Shown: positions 27,149 through 36,911 of the stretch, piece after piece
How positions within the stretch are numbered: the first letter of the stretch is position 1
How the letters are laid out: the number at the start of each line of letters is the position of its first letter
Assembly: GCF_001542815.1 (NCBI RefSeq)
Contig: NZ_CP006992.1
Coordinates: forward strand, 4,035,501 to 4,099,500
DNA length: 64,000 nucleotides
Direction of reading: 5' to 3'
Origin: Methylobacterium sp. AMS5
GTDB lineage: Bacteria; Pseudomonadota; Alphaproteobacteria; Rhizobiales; Beijerinckiaceae
Translations under genes and position numbers: made by a program
The notes under the pieces: generated by a model
What the model saw: the letters and a program-made list of their open reading frames with translations, nothing else
What the model was told of the DNA's origin: nothing
The model's database searches: none

Positions 27149-28442
27149 GGACACCTCGAAATACCCCTTCCGCGCGGGGCGGTGTCGTGATTCCCTGACC
27201 TTATCGACGTCGGGGAGGCTCGGATGGGTCAGCCAGGGTTCTTCGATTTGGATGAGCGCTATCAGCGTCTGTCGGAGTACGGGGATCCGCTGGTGAAGCT
27301 CGCGGCGCTGATCGACTTTGAGGCGTTCCGGCCTAAGCTGGCCTCCGCACTGAAGCGGTCCGATGGATCGAAGGGTGGCCGCCCGCCCTACGACCCAGTG
27401 CTGATGTTCAAAATCCTGATCCTCCAGACGCTCTACACGCTGTCGGACGACGCCACCGAGTTCCAGATCCGGGACCGGCTCTCGTTCATGCGCTTCCTCG
27501 GGCTGGGGTTCGAGGATGCGGTGCCGGATGCCAAGACCGTTTGGCTGTTCCGCGAACAGCTCACGCGGGCCGCCGCCATCGACGATCTGTTTGCCGCCTT
27601 CGACGCCTGGCTGAAGGGCAAGGGGTATCTGGCGATGTCGGGGCAGATCATCGACGCTTCGATCATCGCGGCTCCGCGTCAGCGCAACACCGATGCGGAG
27701 AAGGCGGCTCTCAGGGAGGGCAAGATCCCAGACGCATGGGCGGCCAAACCGAAGAAGCTGTCGCAGAAAGACAGGGACGCCCGCTGGACGTTGAAGCGGG
27801 CCAAGGCGCGGCCCGCCAAGGCGGACGGTGCGAAGGCCAAGGTTGAGATCGCCATCCCGGTGTTCGGGTACAAGACGCATGTCTCGATCGACCGGAAGCA
27901 CGGGTTTGTCCGCCGCTTCACCGTCACCAGCGCGGTCGCCCACGACGGGGCGCAACTGGCCAACGTCCTCGATCCGGCCAACACGGCGAGCGAGGTCTGG
28001 GCCGATACCGCCTATCGCTCGAAGACCAACGAAGCTCATCTGGCAAAGCATGGCCGGCGCTCGAAGATCCACTTCCGGCGGCAGCCCGGCCTCGATCTGA
28101 CGCCGGCGCAGCGCAAGGCCAACCGCGCCCGCTCCAAGGTCCGCTCGGCCGTCGAGACGGTGTTCGCCGGGCAGAAGCACCGCTTCGGCCTGTTCGTGCG
28201 CACCATCGGCCTGGCCCGAGCCCGGACCAAGATCGGGCTCGCCAACCTCGCCTACAACCTCAAGCGCTTCCTCTGGATCGACGGCCGGCCAGTGGCGGCC
28301 TGAGGCACCCTCGGGATGGGCCCCTGAGCCCGCTCACGACCATCGTCAGCCTGCCAGAACGCCGGTCCGATCACGTCAGAGCCGCGAGCGGCATCGAATC
28401 GACGGCCAAAGCCGCGCAACTGCATGGTTCTTCGAGGTGTCC
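27149..28442 (+). mobile_element. IS5-family insertion element inside the CLC gene
   Basis: The 1294-bp element ends in inverted repeats: GGACACCTCGAAATACCC at the left and, as reverse complement at the right, GGACACCTCGAAGAACCA. It is flanked by the direct repeat ATCC (27145-27148 and 28443-28446), the 4-bp duplication typical of the IS5 group. It carries one rightward transposase gene, opposite in direction to the disrupted CLC gene. The element is complete and appears mobile. Confidence 0.9.
27224..28303 (+). CDS. IS5-family transposase
   Basis: The 359-residue DDE transposase opens with MGQPGFFDLDERYQRLSEYG, followed by the DUF772-like block GGRPPYDPVLMFKILILQTL. The catalytic Asp residues lie in IIDASIIAAPRQ and in VWADTAYRSK, and the C-terminal Glu in VRSAVETVFAGQKHRFG, followed by NLAYNLKRFLW. 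All three are present and the frame is uninterrupted. It is the only gene of the element. Confidence 0.92.
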   Translation: MGQPGFFDLDERYQRLSEYGDPLVKLAALIDFEAFRPKLASALKRSDGSKGGRPPYDPVLMFKILILQTLYTLSDDATEFQIRDRLSFMRFLGLGFEDAVPDAKTVWLFREQLTRAAAIDDLFAAFDAWLKGKGYLAMSGQIIDASIIAAPRQRNTDAEKAALREGKIPDAWAAKPKKLSQKDRDARWTLKRAKARPAKADGAKAKVEIAIPVFGYKTHVSIDRKHGFVRRFTVTSAVAHDGAQLANVLDPANTASEVWADTAYRSKTNEAHLAKHGRRSKIHFRRQPGLDLTPAQRKANRARSKVRSAVETVFAGQKHRFGLFVRTIGLARARTKIGLANLAYNLKRFLWIDGRPVAA

Positions 28443-29010
28443 ATCCGGAACATCTGGCAGGCAGCGAGCGCCGCCGAACCGCCCATGTGAATGGTCGGTC
28501 CCTCGCGGCCAAGCACCAGGCCCGAGCCGATCGCCGCGATGCCGGCGATGAACTTCACCGGCAGCACGCGCTCCCAGCGCACATGCCGGATGCCGGCGAT
28601 GGCCCCCTCGATCTCCGGAACCCCGCTCCCGCTCGCTTCCGGGGCGAAGCGCCGGGTGATGAACACGGCAAAGACCGTGGCCGCCATGGTGATGGCGGCG
28701 CTCGCCGCGACCAACCGCCAACCGGCGGTATGGCCGGCCAGCCATGCCGGCCAATCGACGATCGTGTCGATGGCGAGGTGGAAGAGGCCGCCGAACACGC
28801 CCGTGAGGGCACCGGTGATCAGGGCCACGGCGACGAAGCGTGCCTGTTGCCAGGGCGTGGCGGGTTGATCTGCCGGCTTCATCCTCGCCCATTCCTCTCG
28901 CTGATCGCCGGCAAACCCTGGACTTCACGCGGTCCGTCCCCGGAACGGATGTCTCGGCGGGACTCACCAAAGTCCCACGGAGGCGGTTTCGTGGGCGCCC
29001 GGACCACCGG

Positions 29011-32000
29011 TCAGGCGGGCTGACCCTGCTTCGCCTTCCCCTGTCTCGCGCGCTCGCGCAGGGTCTGGACCGTGACGTAGAGCATCGGCACGAGGAAGAT
29101 GCCGATCGAACTGGCCGCGATCATCCCGCCGAAGACCGCGGTGCCGACGTCGCGCCGGCTGATCTGGGCCGCACCGGTCGCGATCACGAGAGGGACGAGG
29201 CCGAGGATGAAGGCGATGGAGGTCATCATCACGGCGCGGAACCGCTGCTCGGCGCCGCGGATCGCGGCCTCCCGGATCGGCACGCCCGTCTCGCGCTGAT
29301 CCTTCGCGAACTCGACGATCAGGATGCCGTTCTTGGCGGCAAGCGCGATCAGCACCACGAGGCCGATCTCACTGTAGAGATCGAGCGAAAGGCCGGCGAG
29401 CTTGACGGCAAGGTAGGAGCCGAAGGCGCCGACCACGACGGACAGGAGAACCGGAATGGGGATCGTCCAGCTCTCGTAGAGGGCAACGAGGAACAGGTAG
29501 GCGAACAGGAAGGCGAGGCCGAGGACGATCCAGGTCTGGCCGGAGGCCTGCTGCTCCTGATAGGCGGTCCCGGTCCACTCGTAGCTGTAGCCTTCCGGCA
29601 GGGTCCGGTCGGAGATCTGCTCCATCGCGGCCATCGCGGCGCCGGAGGAGATGCCGGGCGCCGGGCTGCCGTTCACGCTCACGGCGCGGACGTTGTTGTA
29701 GCGGGTGAGCACCTGCGGTCCGAGCACGATGCGCTCGCTCGCGACCGAACGCACCGGCACCATCTGGCCCGAGGCGCCGCGGACATAGATGTTCCAGATG
29801 TTGCGAATGTCGCCCCGGTTGTCCGCCTCGCCCTCCACGTTCACCTGCCAAGTGCGGCCGTAGAGGTTGAAATTGTTGACGTAGACCCCGCCGAGCGTGG
29901 CTTGGAGCGAACTGAAGACGTCGCTCATCGCCAGCCCGAGCACCTGTGCCTTGGTGCGGTCGATGTCGAGGAAGATCGAGGGATTCGACGCCGTGAAGGT
30001 GGAGAAGACGCGGGCGAGTTGCGGGTCGCGGTTCGCCGCCGCAGCGAGGCCCCGCACGACCGCATCGATCGCAGCCGGGTCCTGCCCCTCTCGCGCCTCG
30101 AGCACGTATTCGAAGCCGCCGCTCGTCGAGAGCCCGACGATGGGCGGAAGATTGAAGGGCCGCACCGTTGCCTGCCCGATCGTCGCGGCCGCCGCGTAAG
30201 CGCGCCCGATCAGGGCCTGGGCGGATTCCGCCGCGCTCCGGCGATCGGCGAAGGGTTTGAGCTGCGCCACCAAGAACGCGGAATTCGGCTCGGCCGCCCC
30301 GTCCAGAAGCGAGTAGCCGACGATCGCAAGCACCTGATTGACGCCGGGCATGTCCTTCAGGAGCCTCTCGACCTCCGCCGCGACCGCACTCGTGCGGGCC
30401 ACCGAGGCGCCGTCGGGCAGTTGGACCGAGACGAAGAAGGCGCCCTGATCCTCCTCCGGGAGGAAACCGGCCGGCGTGACCCGCGAGAGGCCGAAGATGC
30501 CACCCGCGAACAGGAGAACCAGCACGAGCGAGAGAGCGGACACGCGGACGAGGCGGCGGACGCCCGCCGCATAGCGGTCCCGCACCCAGTCGATTCCGCC
30601 GAGCACCCGGCCCATGATGCCCCGCCGCGCGCGCGTGGGACGCAGGAACACCCCGCAGAGCGCGGGCGAAAGGGTCAGCGCGTTGATCGCCGAGATCAGC
30701 ATCGCGGCGCTGATCGTGACGGCGAATTGCCGAAACAGCGTTCCCGACACGCCGGGGATGAAGGCGATCGGAACGAAGACGGACAGCAGGACGAGCGTGA
30801 TGGCGATGATGGGGGCCGTGATCTGCGTCATGGCGAGCTTCGTCGCCTCGGCCGGCGACAGCTCCGGATGCTCCTCCATCACCCGCTCGACATTCTCGAC
30901 GACCACGATGGCGTCGTCGACCACGATGCCGATGGCGAGCACCATCGCCAGGAGCGACACGGTGTTCGCCGAGTAGCCGAGCACGTAGAGCACCGCGAAG
31001 GTGCCGATGAGGCTCACCGGCACGGCGATGGCGGGGATCACCGTCGCCCGCAGGTTCCCGAGGAACAGGAACACGACGAGGACGACGAGGACGAAGGCCT
31101 CGGCCAGCGTCCGCAGCACCTCGGAGATGGTATCCTTCACGAAGGTCGTCGAATCGTGCACGACCACGTATCGCAGTCCTGCCGGGAAGCGCGCCGAAAG
31201 CTTTTCCAGGGTTGCCTTCACGGCGGTTGCGGTCCGCACCGCGTTGGCGCCGGGCACGAGATAGATGGCGACGGGAACGCCGGGCCGACCGTCGAGCCGG
31301 GATTCGCTGTCGAAGCTCTGCGCGCTGAGCTCCACCCTGGCGACGTCGCGGATTCGAACCACGGAGCCGTCGGGGTTCGTCCGCAGGACGATCGCGCCGA
31401 ACTGTGCAGGTGTCGACAAGCGCCCCTGCGTCTGCACGTTCATCTGGATCTGCTGCTCGCTTGTGATCGGCGGCGCGCCGATGCGACCGACCGGCGCCTG
31501 AACGCTTTGCGCCCGGATGGCATCCACCACGTCCGACGGCGCGAGATTCAGGCTCGTCAGGCGATCCGTGTCGAACCAGATGCGCATCGAGTAGTTCATC
31601 CGCGCGAACAGGTTGGCCTGGCCCACTCCGGCCGTGCACGAAATCTCGTCGAGTATGTTGATGATGGCGTAGTTCGTGATGAAGAGCGGGTCCTGCGCGC
31701 CCGTCTCGCTGTAGAGGACGGCAAACAGCAGGATCGCGGAAGACTTCTTCTGCACCTTGAGCCCCTGCAGCTGCACCTCGGACGGGAGCTGCGACAAGGC
31801 CGACTGGACGCGGTTGTTGACGCTGACCGTGTTGATATCCGGGTCGGAGCCGAGGTCGAAACTCACCGCCAGGCTGTAGCTGCCGTCATTGGCACTCGTG
31901 GACTTCATGTAGATCATGCGGTCGACGCCGATGACCTGCGCCTCGAGCGGCTGGGCGACGCTCGCCTCGACGACCTCGGCCGAGGCCCCCGGATACATCC

Positions 32001-32142
32001 CCGACACACTCACCTGCGGCGGCACGATGTCTGGAAACTGCGCGACCGGGATCCGGAGCAGCGCCAGCCCCCCCGCGATCGTGATGATCAGCGCGATGAC
32101 GATCGCGAGCCGGGGGCGGTCCACGAAGATTGCTGAGATCAT
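29011..32142 (-). CDS. RND multidrug efflux permease (AcrB/HAE1 type)
   Basis: The 1043-residue inner-membrane pump has the standard RND layout: TM1 near 10-30 ([20 protein letters not shown]), a first periplasmic loop, TM2-6 with the relay Asp pair in [22 protein letters not shown]7, a second loop and TM8-12 with [20 protein letters not shown]. The length equals AcrB. ATG at 32142 begins the TM1 block; the longer frame to 32250 is Pro/Arg-rich and runs through the tandem repeat, so it is rejected. The membrane-fusion gene is 131 bp upstream on the same strand. No outer-membrane channel gene adjoins. Confidence 0.93.
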   Translation of the reverse strand: MISAIFVDRPRLAIVIALIITIAGGLALLRIPVAQFPDIVPPQVSVSGMYPGASAEVVEASVAQPLEAQVIGVDRMIYMKSTSANDGSYSLAVSFDLGSDPDINTVSVNNRVQSALSQLPSEVQLQGLKVQKKSSAILLFAVLYSETGAQDPLFITNYAIINILDEISCTAGVGQANLFARMNYSMRIWFDTDRLTSLNLAPSDVVDAIRAQSVQAPVGRIGAPPITSEQQIQMNVQTQGRLSTPAQFGAIVLRTNPDGSVVRIRDVARVELSAQSFDSESRLDGRPGVPVAIYLVPGANAVRTATAVKATLEKLSARFPAGLRYVVVHDSTTFVKDTISEVLRTLAEAFVLVVLVVFLFLGNLRATVIPAIAVPVSLIGTFAVLYVLGYSANTVSLLAMVLAIGIVVDDAIVVVENVERVMEEHPELSPAEATKLAMTQITAPIIAITLVLLSVFVPIAFIPGVSGTLFRQFAVTISAAMLISAINALTLSPALCGVFLRPTRARRGIMGRVLGGIDWVRDRYAAGVRRLVRVSALSLVLVLLFAGGIFGLSRVTPAGFLPEEDQGAFFVSVQLPDGASVARTSAVAAEVERLLKDMPGVNQVLAIVGYSLLDGAAEPNSAFLVAQLKPFADRRSAAESAQALIGRAYAAAATIGQATVRPFNLPPIVGLSTSGGFEYVLEAREGQDPAAIDAVVRGLAAAANRDPQLARVFSTFTASNPSIFLDIDRTKAQVLGLAMSDVFSSLQATLGGVYVNNFNLYGRTWQVNVEGEADNRGDIRNIWNIYVRGASGQMVPVRSVASERIVLGPQVLTRYNNVRAVSVNGSPAPGISSGAAMAAMEQISDRTLPEGYSYEWTGTAYQEQQASGQTWIVLGLAFLFAYLFLVALYESWTIPIPVLLSVVVGAFGSYLAVKLAGLSLDLYSEIGLVVLIALAAKNGILIVEFAKDQRETGVPIREAAIRGAEQRFRAVMMTSIAFILGLVPLVIATGAAQISRRDVGTAVFGGMIAASSIGIFLVPMLYVTVQTLRERARQGKAKQGQPA

Positions 32143-32207
32143 GACACGCCTCGGGCTCGGTCGCCTGGGACAAACGAAGTGCGATCCGGGACGGGGGGCC
32201 GCGGAGC

Positions 32208-32255
32208 GGGGCAAGGGACGGGGCCAGGGACGGGGCCAGGGACGGGGCAAGGAAG
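32208..32255. repeat. Tandem repeat, four 12-bp units
   Basis: The unit GGGGC(A/C)AGGGAC occurs four times head to tail, the last one diverged. It lies in the 131-bp spacer between the efflux adaptor and pump genes, about 66 bp before the pump start. On the mRNA it forms a cytosine-rich tract. Confidence 0.85.
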
Positions 32256-32273
32256 GCGGCGTCCCATGCTGCG

Positions 32274-33602
32274 CTAGCGCCGGCGGCTCGGGCTGCCGCT
32301 CGCGTTCGGGCCGGCGCCGCTGGCTTCTCCGGTCGGAGCTTGTCCGGTCGGCGGCGAAACGGACGCAGCCGGGGCTGTGCGGCCAGCCGGCCCCGCGCCG
32401 TCCTCGTTCACGGCCGAATTCCGCATCATCCTCTGCAGAAGGGCGTCGGCGGGTTTGGGCAAGACCGTCTCGCCCGCGCGGACCCGCTGCAAGCCTTCGG
32501 CGATGACCTGCTCTCCGACCTTGAGGCCGCTCGTCACAGCCGCGAGCGTCGTGCTCGACTGGCCAAGCTGGATCCGACGCTCCTCGGCCTTATTCCCTTG
32601 CCCGATCACGTAGACGTAGCTGCCCCGCTGGTCGGCCAGGACGGCGGCGCGGGGAATCGCGACCACCTCGACCGGCTCGACGCCCTCGAGGAACACGGTG
32701 ACGAACTCGCCATCCGTGAGTTCACGAAGGGTGACCGAGTCGCGGGTTTGACCGAAGATCGGGGGATTCGGCAGCACGCCGCGAAGCAGGATCGTGTCCG
32801 TATTCGTCGCGATGGTGTTGTTGACGAAATTGAGCTTCCCGGTGTGGTCGTAGAAACGGCCGTCCGGCAGTTGCGCCCGGATCAGGACAGCGCCGAATCC
32901 GCCCGTCGGCCCATAGCGCGCTCTCAGATTGATCGCTTCGCGGACCGGCACCGGAAACGTCACGAACATCGGGTCCTGGCTGATGATCGTCGTCAGCACC
33001 CCGGAGCTCGGCCCGACGACGTTGCCGATCGTCAGGGACGTGCGCCCGATCTGGCCCGCAATCGGCGCTCGGATCTCCGTGTAGCCGAGATTGATTTGCG
33101 CCGTGTCGAGCTGGGCTTGTGCGGCTTGGAGCTGCGCCTCCAAGGCAAGCTCGTTCGCGAGGGCCGCGTCGTAGGTCGATTGCTGCCCGGCCGGCCCGCC
33201 GAGCAGGGTTCTGGCGCGCTGCGTCGTGAGACGCGCGTTTCCCAATTGCGCCTCAACCTGCGCAATCTGCGCCTTCTGAGCGGCCACGGCCGCCTGGAAC
33301 GGGCCCTGCTCGAGACGGTAGAGGAGCGTTCCTTCCTCGACGTCCGTGCCCTCGACGAAGAGCCGCTTCTCGATGAACGCCGTCACTCGGGCAACGATGT
33401 CGACACGCTGCTTCGCCTCGATGCGGCCGATGAACTGCTCCGTCTGCGTGATCGGCTCCTTGCGCGCGGCGATGATGCCGACGACCGGTGGGCCCGTCGG
33501 CTCGGCCTGCGCAAACGCCGTCGAAATGGCGGGCGGGCACGAGGCGGAGAGCGTCGCAGCGGCCACCCAGACCCGGAGCTTGAACATGCCGGTCATCGTC
33601 AT
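32274..33602 (-). CDS. RND efflux periplasmic adaptor (membrane-fusion protein)
   Basis: The 442-residue protein joins the pump at 29011 to an outer-membrane channel. It has a signal peptide (cleavage near TAFAQA, residue 33), a lipoyl-like half with [20 protein letters not shown], an alpha-helical hairpin of about residues 100-165 rich in Ala/Gln, and beta-barrel parts with [20 protein letters not shown]. The C-terminal 50 residues are Pro/Ala/Gly-rich. The start at 33602 has GGAGG 6 nt upstream. It probably heads an operon with the pump; the substrate range is unknown. Confidence 0.92.
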   Translation of the reverse strand: MTMTGMFKLRVWVAAATLSASCPPAISTAFAQAEPTGPPVVGIIAARKEPITQTEQFIGRIEAKQRVDIVARVTAFIEKRLFVEGTDVEEGTLLYRLEQGPFQAAVAAQKAQIAQVEAQLGNARLTTQRARTLLGGPAGQQSTYDAALANELALEAQLQAAQAQLDTAQINLGYTEIRAPIAGQIGRTSLTIGNVVGPSSGVLTTIISQDPMFVTFPVPVREAINLRARYGPTGGFGAVLIRAQLPDGRFYDHTGKLNFVNNTIATNTDTILLRGVLPNPPIFGQTRDSVTLRELTDGEFVTVFLEGVEPVEVVAIPRAAVLADQRGSYVYVIGQGNKAEERRIQLGQSSTTLAAVTSGLKVGEQVIAEGLQRVRAGETVLPKPADALLQRMMRNSAVNEDGAGPAGRTAPAASVSPPTGQAPTGEASGAGPNASGSPSRRR

Positions 33603-33904
33603 GTTCGCCTCCAGGGGATCGTCCACCGACGCCCGACGAGCGGCCGAAAGCCCTGACCGCCGCGACCCGTCGTCGGCGACGTGCCGGGGGGGCGGGGCGG
33701 GGCCGTTGGCGCGGCACGCTCGGAGCCTTGCACGGCCCGATGCCCGTCGCGCGCATCCTCAATGGCGGAAGGCCCCAGGCTCGAACCCTGTGCCTCTTCG
33801 CAGACACGGACACCGAATGTGCCGCCCCGAACGCGTGATCCGGGACGACACGAGGGATGCGCGCGCTGCATCATCTGTCCAGACATCAGCGAATGTGTTT
33901 TCAA

Positions 33905-34015
33905 GCGATGCTCGAGCCTTATCCGGCCCGATTGCATCCGGCCGGCGTCTCTAGGTCATTGTCTCAACGCGCTTTCTTTCGCAGAACCGGCGTCCACTTC
34001 GTCGGAAAGCGCTCT
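33905..34015 (-). repeat. Dispersed repeat R2, inverted copy 3
   Basis: Read leftward it gives AGAGCGCTTTCCGACGAAGT, a CGAAAGAAAGCGCG core, GAGACGCCGGCCGGATGCAA and a final GGCTCGAGC, matching 20971-21080. It lies immediately beside R1 (34016-34120), within the gap 33603-34117 that otherwise has no gene. Confidence 0.7.
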
Positions 34016-34120
34016 CAAGCATCGTCCTGGATACCTGATCCAGGACGATGCTTGAGGCTCCTGTTTTTCGCATCATCTTTTTTCCGAAAGCCGGCAACCA
34101 CCTTTCGGGCCGATGCTCTA
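34016..34120 (+). repeat. Dispersed repeat R1, full copy
   Basis: It starts with a perfect hairpin (CAAGCATCGTCCTGGA, 7-nt loop, complement, 34016-34054), then AGGCTCCTGTTTTTCGCATC, a T-tract, CGAAAGCCGGCAACCACC and TTTCGGGCCGATGCTCTA. The full copy at 41480-41583 is nearly identical. Its final CTA supplies the stop codon of the leftward cysteine-rich peptide gene. Confidence 0.85.
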
Positions 34121-34351
34121 GAACGACGGCTTATTGCCGATGCATTTGCATCGCTTCGATTTCAGAATCTGGCAGCGGCCGCTGCAGCAATCCCTCGCAC
34201 TGCGTCCGACCCATCCATTGCCGCGACACTCGATATTCATGTCGCGCGTCGTCATGATCTGTCCCGGCCGGCTCAGCGCCATCGTGGATGTATAGATACT
34301 TACTCCCATCATCATCGCTGGAATAGCGACGAGCATTGCAACGCTTCGCAT
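34118..34351 (-). CDS. Small secreted cysteine-rich peptide, unknown
   Basis: The 77-residue precursor starts with a hydrophobic signal-like segment (MRSVAMLVAIPAMMMGVSIY) ending near residue 27. The basic mature part has six cysteines at 42, 55, 56, 60, 68 and 70, a C-x12-CC-x3-C-x7-C-x-C pattern around DCCSGRC. GGAGG lies 8 nt before the ATG at 34351. Local composition (34130-34480) is clearly AT-richer than the surroundings, suggesting a foreign origin. The adjacent CC-x3-C recalls disulfide-rich knottin-type peptides, but one of the usual spacings is missing, so function is not assigned. The stop codon belongs to R1, so the original C-terminus may have been longer. Confidence 0.6.
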   Translation of the reverse strand: MRSVAMLVAIPAMMMGVSIYTSTMALSRPGQIMTTRDMNIECRGNGWVGRSARDCCSGRCQILKSKRCKCIGNKPSF

Positions 34352-34529
34352 GGCGCATCCTCCATCAAGATTGATCGATTGGCGGCCGTTGATTTGGATT
34401 GGCTACCAATTTTTATACAATACGATATTTATGAACTATAAAACACTATCCATTGACATGAATGACTTCGTACCGCGCCGGATGTTCACGGAATCCTGAA
34501 CGCCGGTCGAAGGAGGAAAGCGGACCGGG

Positions 34530-34622
34530 TCAGGGTTTGAACCGGGCCTCTTCGTCAGGATGGGCGACGACGGCGACGTGGCTATCCATGTCGGTGCCGG
34601 GGAACGAATCGAATTGAGGCAT
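34530..34622 (-). CDS. Possible 30-residue peptide gene
   Basis: The frame MPQFDSFPGTDMDSHVAVVA continues for ten more residues to a TGA. It has GGAGG 6 nt before the ATG (GCGGAGGTTGACC) and lies 61 bp downstream of the dehydrogenase stop on the same strand. The strong ribosome site argues for translation. No family is recognised; it could also be the start of a truncated gene. Confidence 0.4.
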   Translation of the reverse strand: MPQFDSFPGTDMDSHVAVVAHPDEEARFKP

Positions 34623-34683
34623 GGTCAACCTCCGCAAGACCCGGAGTATAGCCGAGACGGGCAGGCCAGCACCTTGATGGTGA

Positions 34684-35451
34684 TCAATCCAATTCCTGCA
34701 CGCCCCCACCCGAGATCGTCAGGATCTGACCGCTGATCCAAGAGGCCGCGGGCGAGCAAAGGAACTGGGCTGCTCGGGCAATGTCCTCGGGCTCGCCGAG
34801 ACGCCCCAGCGGCGTGTGCCGCAGCATGAGCGTTTCGGCTTCAGGCGTCAGGACGCTGGCCAAGGCATCGGTGCGGATCGCTCCCGGTGCGATGGCGTTC
34901 ACCCGAATACCCTGCGGGCCGAGGTCGAACGCCATGTTCCGGGTCAGGTGGTTCACCGCCGCTTTCGACGAGCCGTAGGAGGTCATCCGGACGTTCCTGT
35001 TCTCACCGGCCATGGACGAGATGTTGAGGATCGCGCCACGTCCCTCGGCTGCCATCGGCTGTGCAGACAGTTGCGACAGGCGGAAGGTCGAGAAGAGATT
35101 CAGCTCGAAAGCCCAGCGGAAATCCTCCACGGGCATGTCGAAGGGTTTCGGTCCTCCACCGCCGGCATTGTTGACCAGGATTGTAAGCGCACCGAAATGG
35201 CCGATCGCAGCCTGCACGGCGGCCTTCAGGTCCTCCTCCTTCGTGACGTTGCAGCCGATCCCGACGGCCCTCCCGCCCGCCTTCACGATGCCAGCAGCGA
35301 TGGTCTGGGCCGCATCAATGGCGATGTCGCTGACGACGACGGCCGCGCCGGCAGCGGAGAAGGTCTCGCAGATCGCCCGGCCAATGCCGGCGCCGCCTCC
35401 CGTCACCAGAGCGACCTCACCCTCCAGGCCGAAACATCTGAGGTTGTCCAT
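34684..35451 (-). CDS. Short-chain dehydrogenase/reductase
   Basis: The 255-residue NAD(P)-dependent oxidoreductase has the cofactor motif TGGGAGIG at 17-24, NNAGG near 94-98, catalytic Ser145/146 in ILNISSM, Tyr159 and Lys163 in SYGSSK, and the IRVNAIAPGAIRTD tail of classical SDRs. It resembles 7-alpha-hydroxysteroid dehydrogenase-like members, but the substrate is not deducible. The ATG at 35451 is used; an upstream in-frame ATG lacks a ribosome site. It lies between a gene-poor AT-rich region and the cytochrome oxidase operon. Confidence 0.88.
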   Translation of the reverse strand: MDNLRCFGLEGEVALVTGGGAGIGRAICETFSAAGAAVVVSDIAIDAAQTIAAGIVKAGGRAVGIGCNVTKEEDLKAAVQAAIGHFGALTILVNNAGGGGPKPFDMPVEDFRWAFELNLFSTFRLSQLSAQPMAAEGRGAILNISSMAGENRNVRMTSYGSSKAAVNHLTRNMAFDLGPQGIRVNAIAPGAIRTDALASVLTPEAETLMLRHTPLGRLGEPEDIARAAQFLCSPAASWISGQILTISGGGVQELD

Positions 35452-35707
35452 GTATCGCCTCTCGCGGCGGGTCATTCTTTGCGAGTCTCACGCCCGGCAC
35501 GATCAATACGTGCCGGCACCCCGCACTGTCCGGACGGAAGAATCGAGAGACAGAATTGCAGCGTGTCGATGGGCCGATGGGCGCGATGCTCACGTCATCC
35601 TGCCCACGACCGTGGTTGCCGCCGCACAGCTCCGGCGTGCCGGTCAGCCCCCGTGCCCTTCATCGCAGAGGACCGTTCCCGACGGGGCATGTCCGACGAA
35701 GCGCCGA

Positions 35708-35887
35708 TCAGGTCGATTTCAGCAGCCATCGAAGCGGGAGGGCGATGAGCGTCAGGCTGACGACACTCATCGTCCAGAGCAGAACGAACCAGCCGATCCG
35801 ACGGAACTTGCCGGTTATCGTCGCCCTGCGAACCCGTGCGGCGTCGGGCACGAAGGCAGGCTCCGCCGTCGGCTGATGACGACCCAT
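35708..35887 (-). CDS. DUF2474 small membrane protein of the bd-type oxidase
   Basis: The 59-residue protein has one hydrophobic helix (IGWFVLLWTMSVVSLTLIAL then PLRWLLK) after a basic stretch. Its start overlaps the cydB stop by one base (TGATG), so it is translationally coupled. Small single-helix proteins of this family accompany CioAB/CydAB oxidases, as CydX does in E. coli; a structural or assembly role is inferred. It ends the operon. Confidence 0.82.
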   Translation of the reverse strand: MGRHQPTAEPAFVPDAARVRRATITGKFRRIGWFVLLWTMSVVSLTLIALPLRWLLKST

Positions 35888-36897
35888 CAATGATACCCGG
35901 ATTCCGGTGTGACCTTGCCGCGGAACAGCCAGTAGACGTAGGCCGTGTAGCCGAGCACCATCGGGACCAGCACCACCGCACCGGCGAGGAGAAAGGCCTG
36001 GCTGCTCGGATGCGTGGCCGCAGCCCAGATCGAGATGTCCGGGGGCACGATCATCGGCCAAAGGCTGATGGCGAGCCCGATGTAAGAGAGCAGGAAGAAG
36101 CCGAGCGCGCAGAGGAAGGGCATGATCTCCTCCCGCCGCTCCAGTGAGCGCTGGAAGCGGAGCGCCAGCAGCCCGACGAGCACGGGCACCGGCGCACCGA
36201 CGAGGATGCCGGGGAAGGAGAGCCAGCGCTCGCGGAAGGGAGCGCTGAGGACGAGCATCGTGAGCGAGATGACGGCGATCAGGAGCAAGGTCGCCAGGCC
36301 CAGAGGGCGGGCGAGGCGGTAAGCGCGGATCTGCAACGCGCCCCCCGTCTTCCAGATGAGCCAGCATGCGCCCAGGAGCGCGTAGCCCACCACCAGCGCC
36401 ACGCCGGTCAACAGAGAGAAGGGGGTGAGCCAGTCCCACCAGCCGCCGGCATAGGCCCGCCCCTCGACGCGGATGCCCTGGACGAGGGCACCGAGCGCGA
36501 TGCCCTGGCAGAAGGCCGCCACGTAGCTGCCCCAGGAGAAGGCCCGGTCCCACCAGAGCTGCCCCCGAACTGTCACCATGCGGAAGCGCATCTCGAAGGC
36601 GACGCCGCGGAAGACGAGGGCGAGCAGCATCAAGATCAGCGGTATGTAGAGCGCCGGCAGGATCGTCACGTAGGCCAGCGGGAAGACCGCGAAGAGCCCG
36701 CCGCCGCCGAGGATCAGCCAGGTCTCGTTGCCGTCCCACACGGGGGCGACGGAGTTCACCATCACGTCCCGATCGGCCTTGGCGGACATGGCCGGGAACA
36801 GGATGCCGATACCGAGATCGAACCCGTCCATCGCGACATAGAGGAACACGGCGGTCGCGATCAGGAAGGCCCAGATCAGCGTGAGGTCGAGAGACAT
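35887..36897 (-). CDS. cydB: Cytochrome bd/cyanide-insensitive quinol oxidase subunit II
   Basis: The 336-residue membrane subunit opens with LDLTLIWAFLIATAVFLYVA then MDGFDLGIGIL, the CydB/CioB signature, and has PVWDGNETWLILGGGG, plus the typical final HPSSQAFLLAGAVVL segment. About eight or nine membrane helices are seen. ATG at 36897 has AAGGAA 9 nt upstream and fits the family start; a GTG at 36915 overlapping the cydA stop is an alternative. It pairs with subunit I upstream for quinol oxidation by O2. Confidence 0.93.
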   Translation of the reverse strand: MSLDLTLIWAFLIATAVFLYVAMDGFDLGIGILFPAMSAKADRDVMVNSVAPVWDGNETWLILGGGGLFAVFPLAYVTILPALYIPLILMLLALVFRGVAFEMRFRMVTVRGQLWWDRAFSWGSYVAAFCQGIALGALVQGIRVEGRAYAGGWWDWLTPFSLLTGVALVVGYALLGACWLIWKTGGALQIRAYRLARPLGLATLLLIAVISLTMLVLSAPFRERWLSFPGILVGAPVPVLVGLLALRFQRSLERREEIMPFLCALGFFLLSYIGLAISLWPMIVPPDISIWAAATHPSSQAFLLAGAVVLVPMVLGYTAYVYWLFRGKVTPESGYH

Positions 36898-36911
36898 CGA
36901 AACGGCTTCCT

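Larger units (their letters stand above)
26217..28882 (-). pseudogene. CLC chloride/proton antiporter gene interrupted by an IS5-type element
   Basis: The N-terminal part (28443-28882) has GSGVPEIEG and the gating-glutamate motif GREGPTIHMGG. The C-terminal part (26217-27148) has GAGAGLACAFNAPMSAVLFV, a GTPGGIFAPILSLA filter block and Tyr in GRPIYGQML. The insertion 27149-28442 separates them. If the element and one ATCC copy are removed, the frame reads ACQMFRMREVDRRALLAAG without a break, giving an intact protein of 455 residues, the usual CLC size. The gene is therefore recently inactivated, with all other motifs preserved. Confidence 0.93.

Noticed and set aside
17323..28442. A composite transposon formed by the two IS elements
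   Set aside because: The elements belong to different families and have their own target duplications, so they inserted separately.
28911..32136. Very long plus-strand open frames opposite the RND pump and other leftward genes
   Set aside because: They are antisense shadows of GC-rich coding DNA; they lack family motifs and the leftward frames carry clear protein families.
34118..34351. Calling the cysteine-rich peptide a knottin
   Set aside because: The adjacent CC and CxC fit disulfide-rich peptides, but the canonical six-cysteine knot spacing (a second Cys before CC) is missing.
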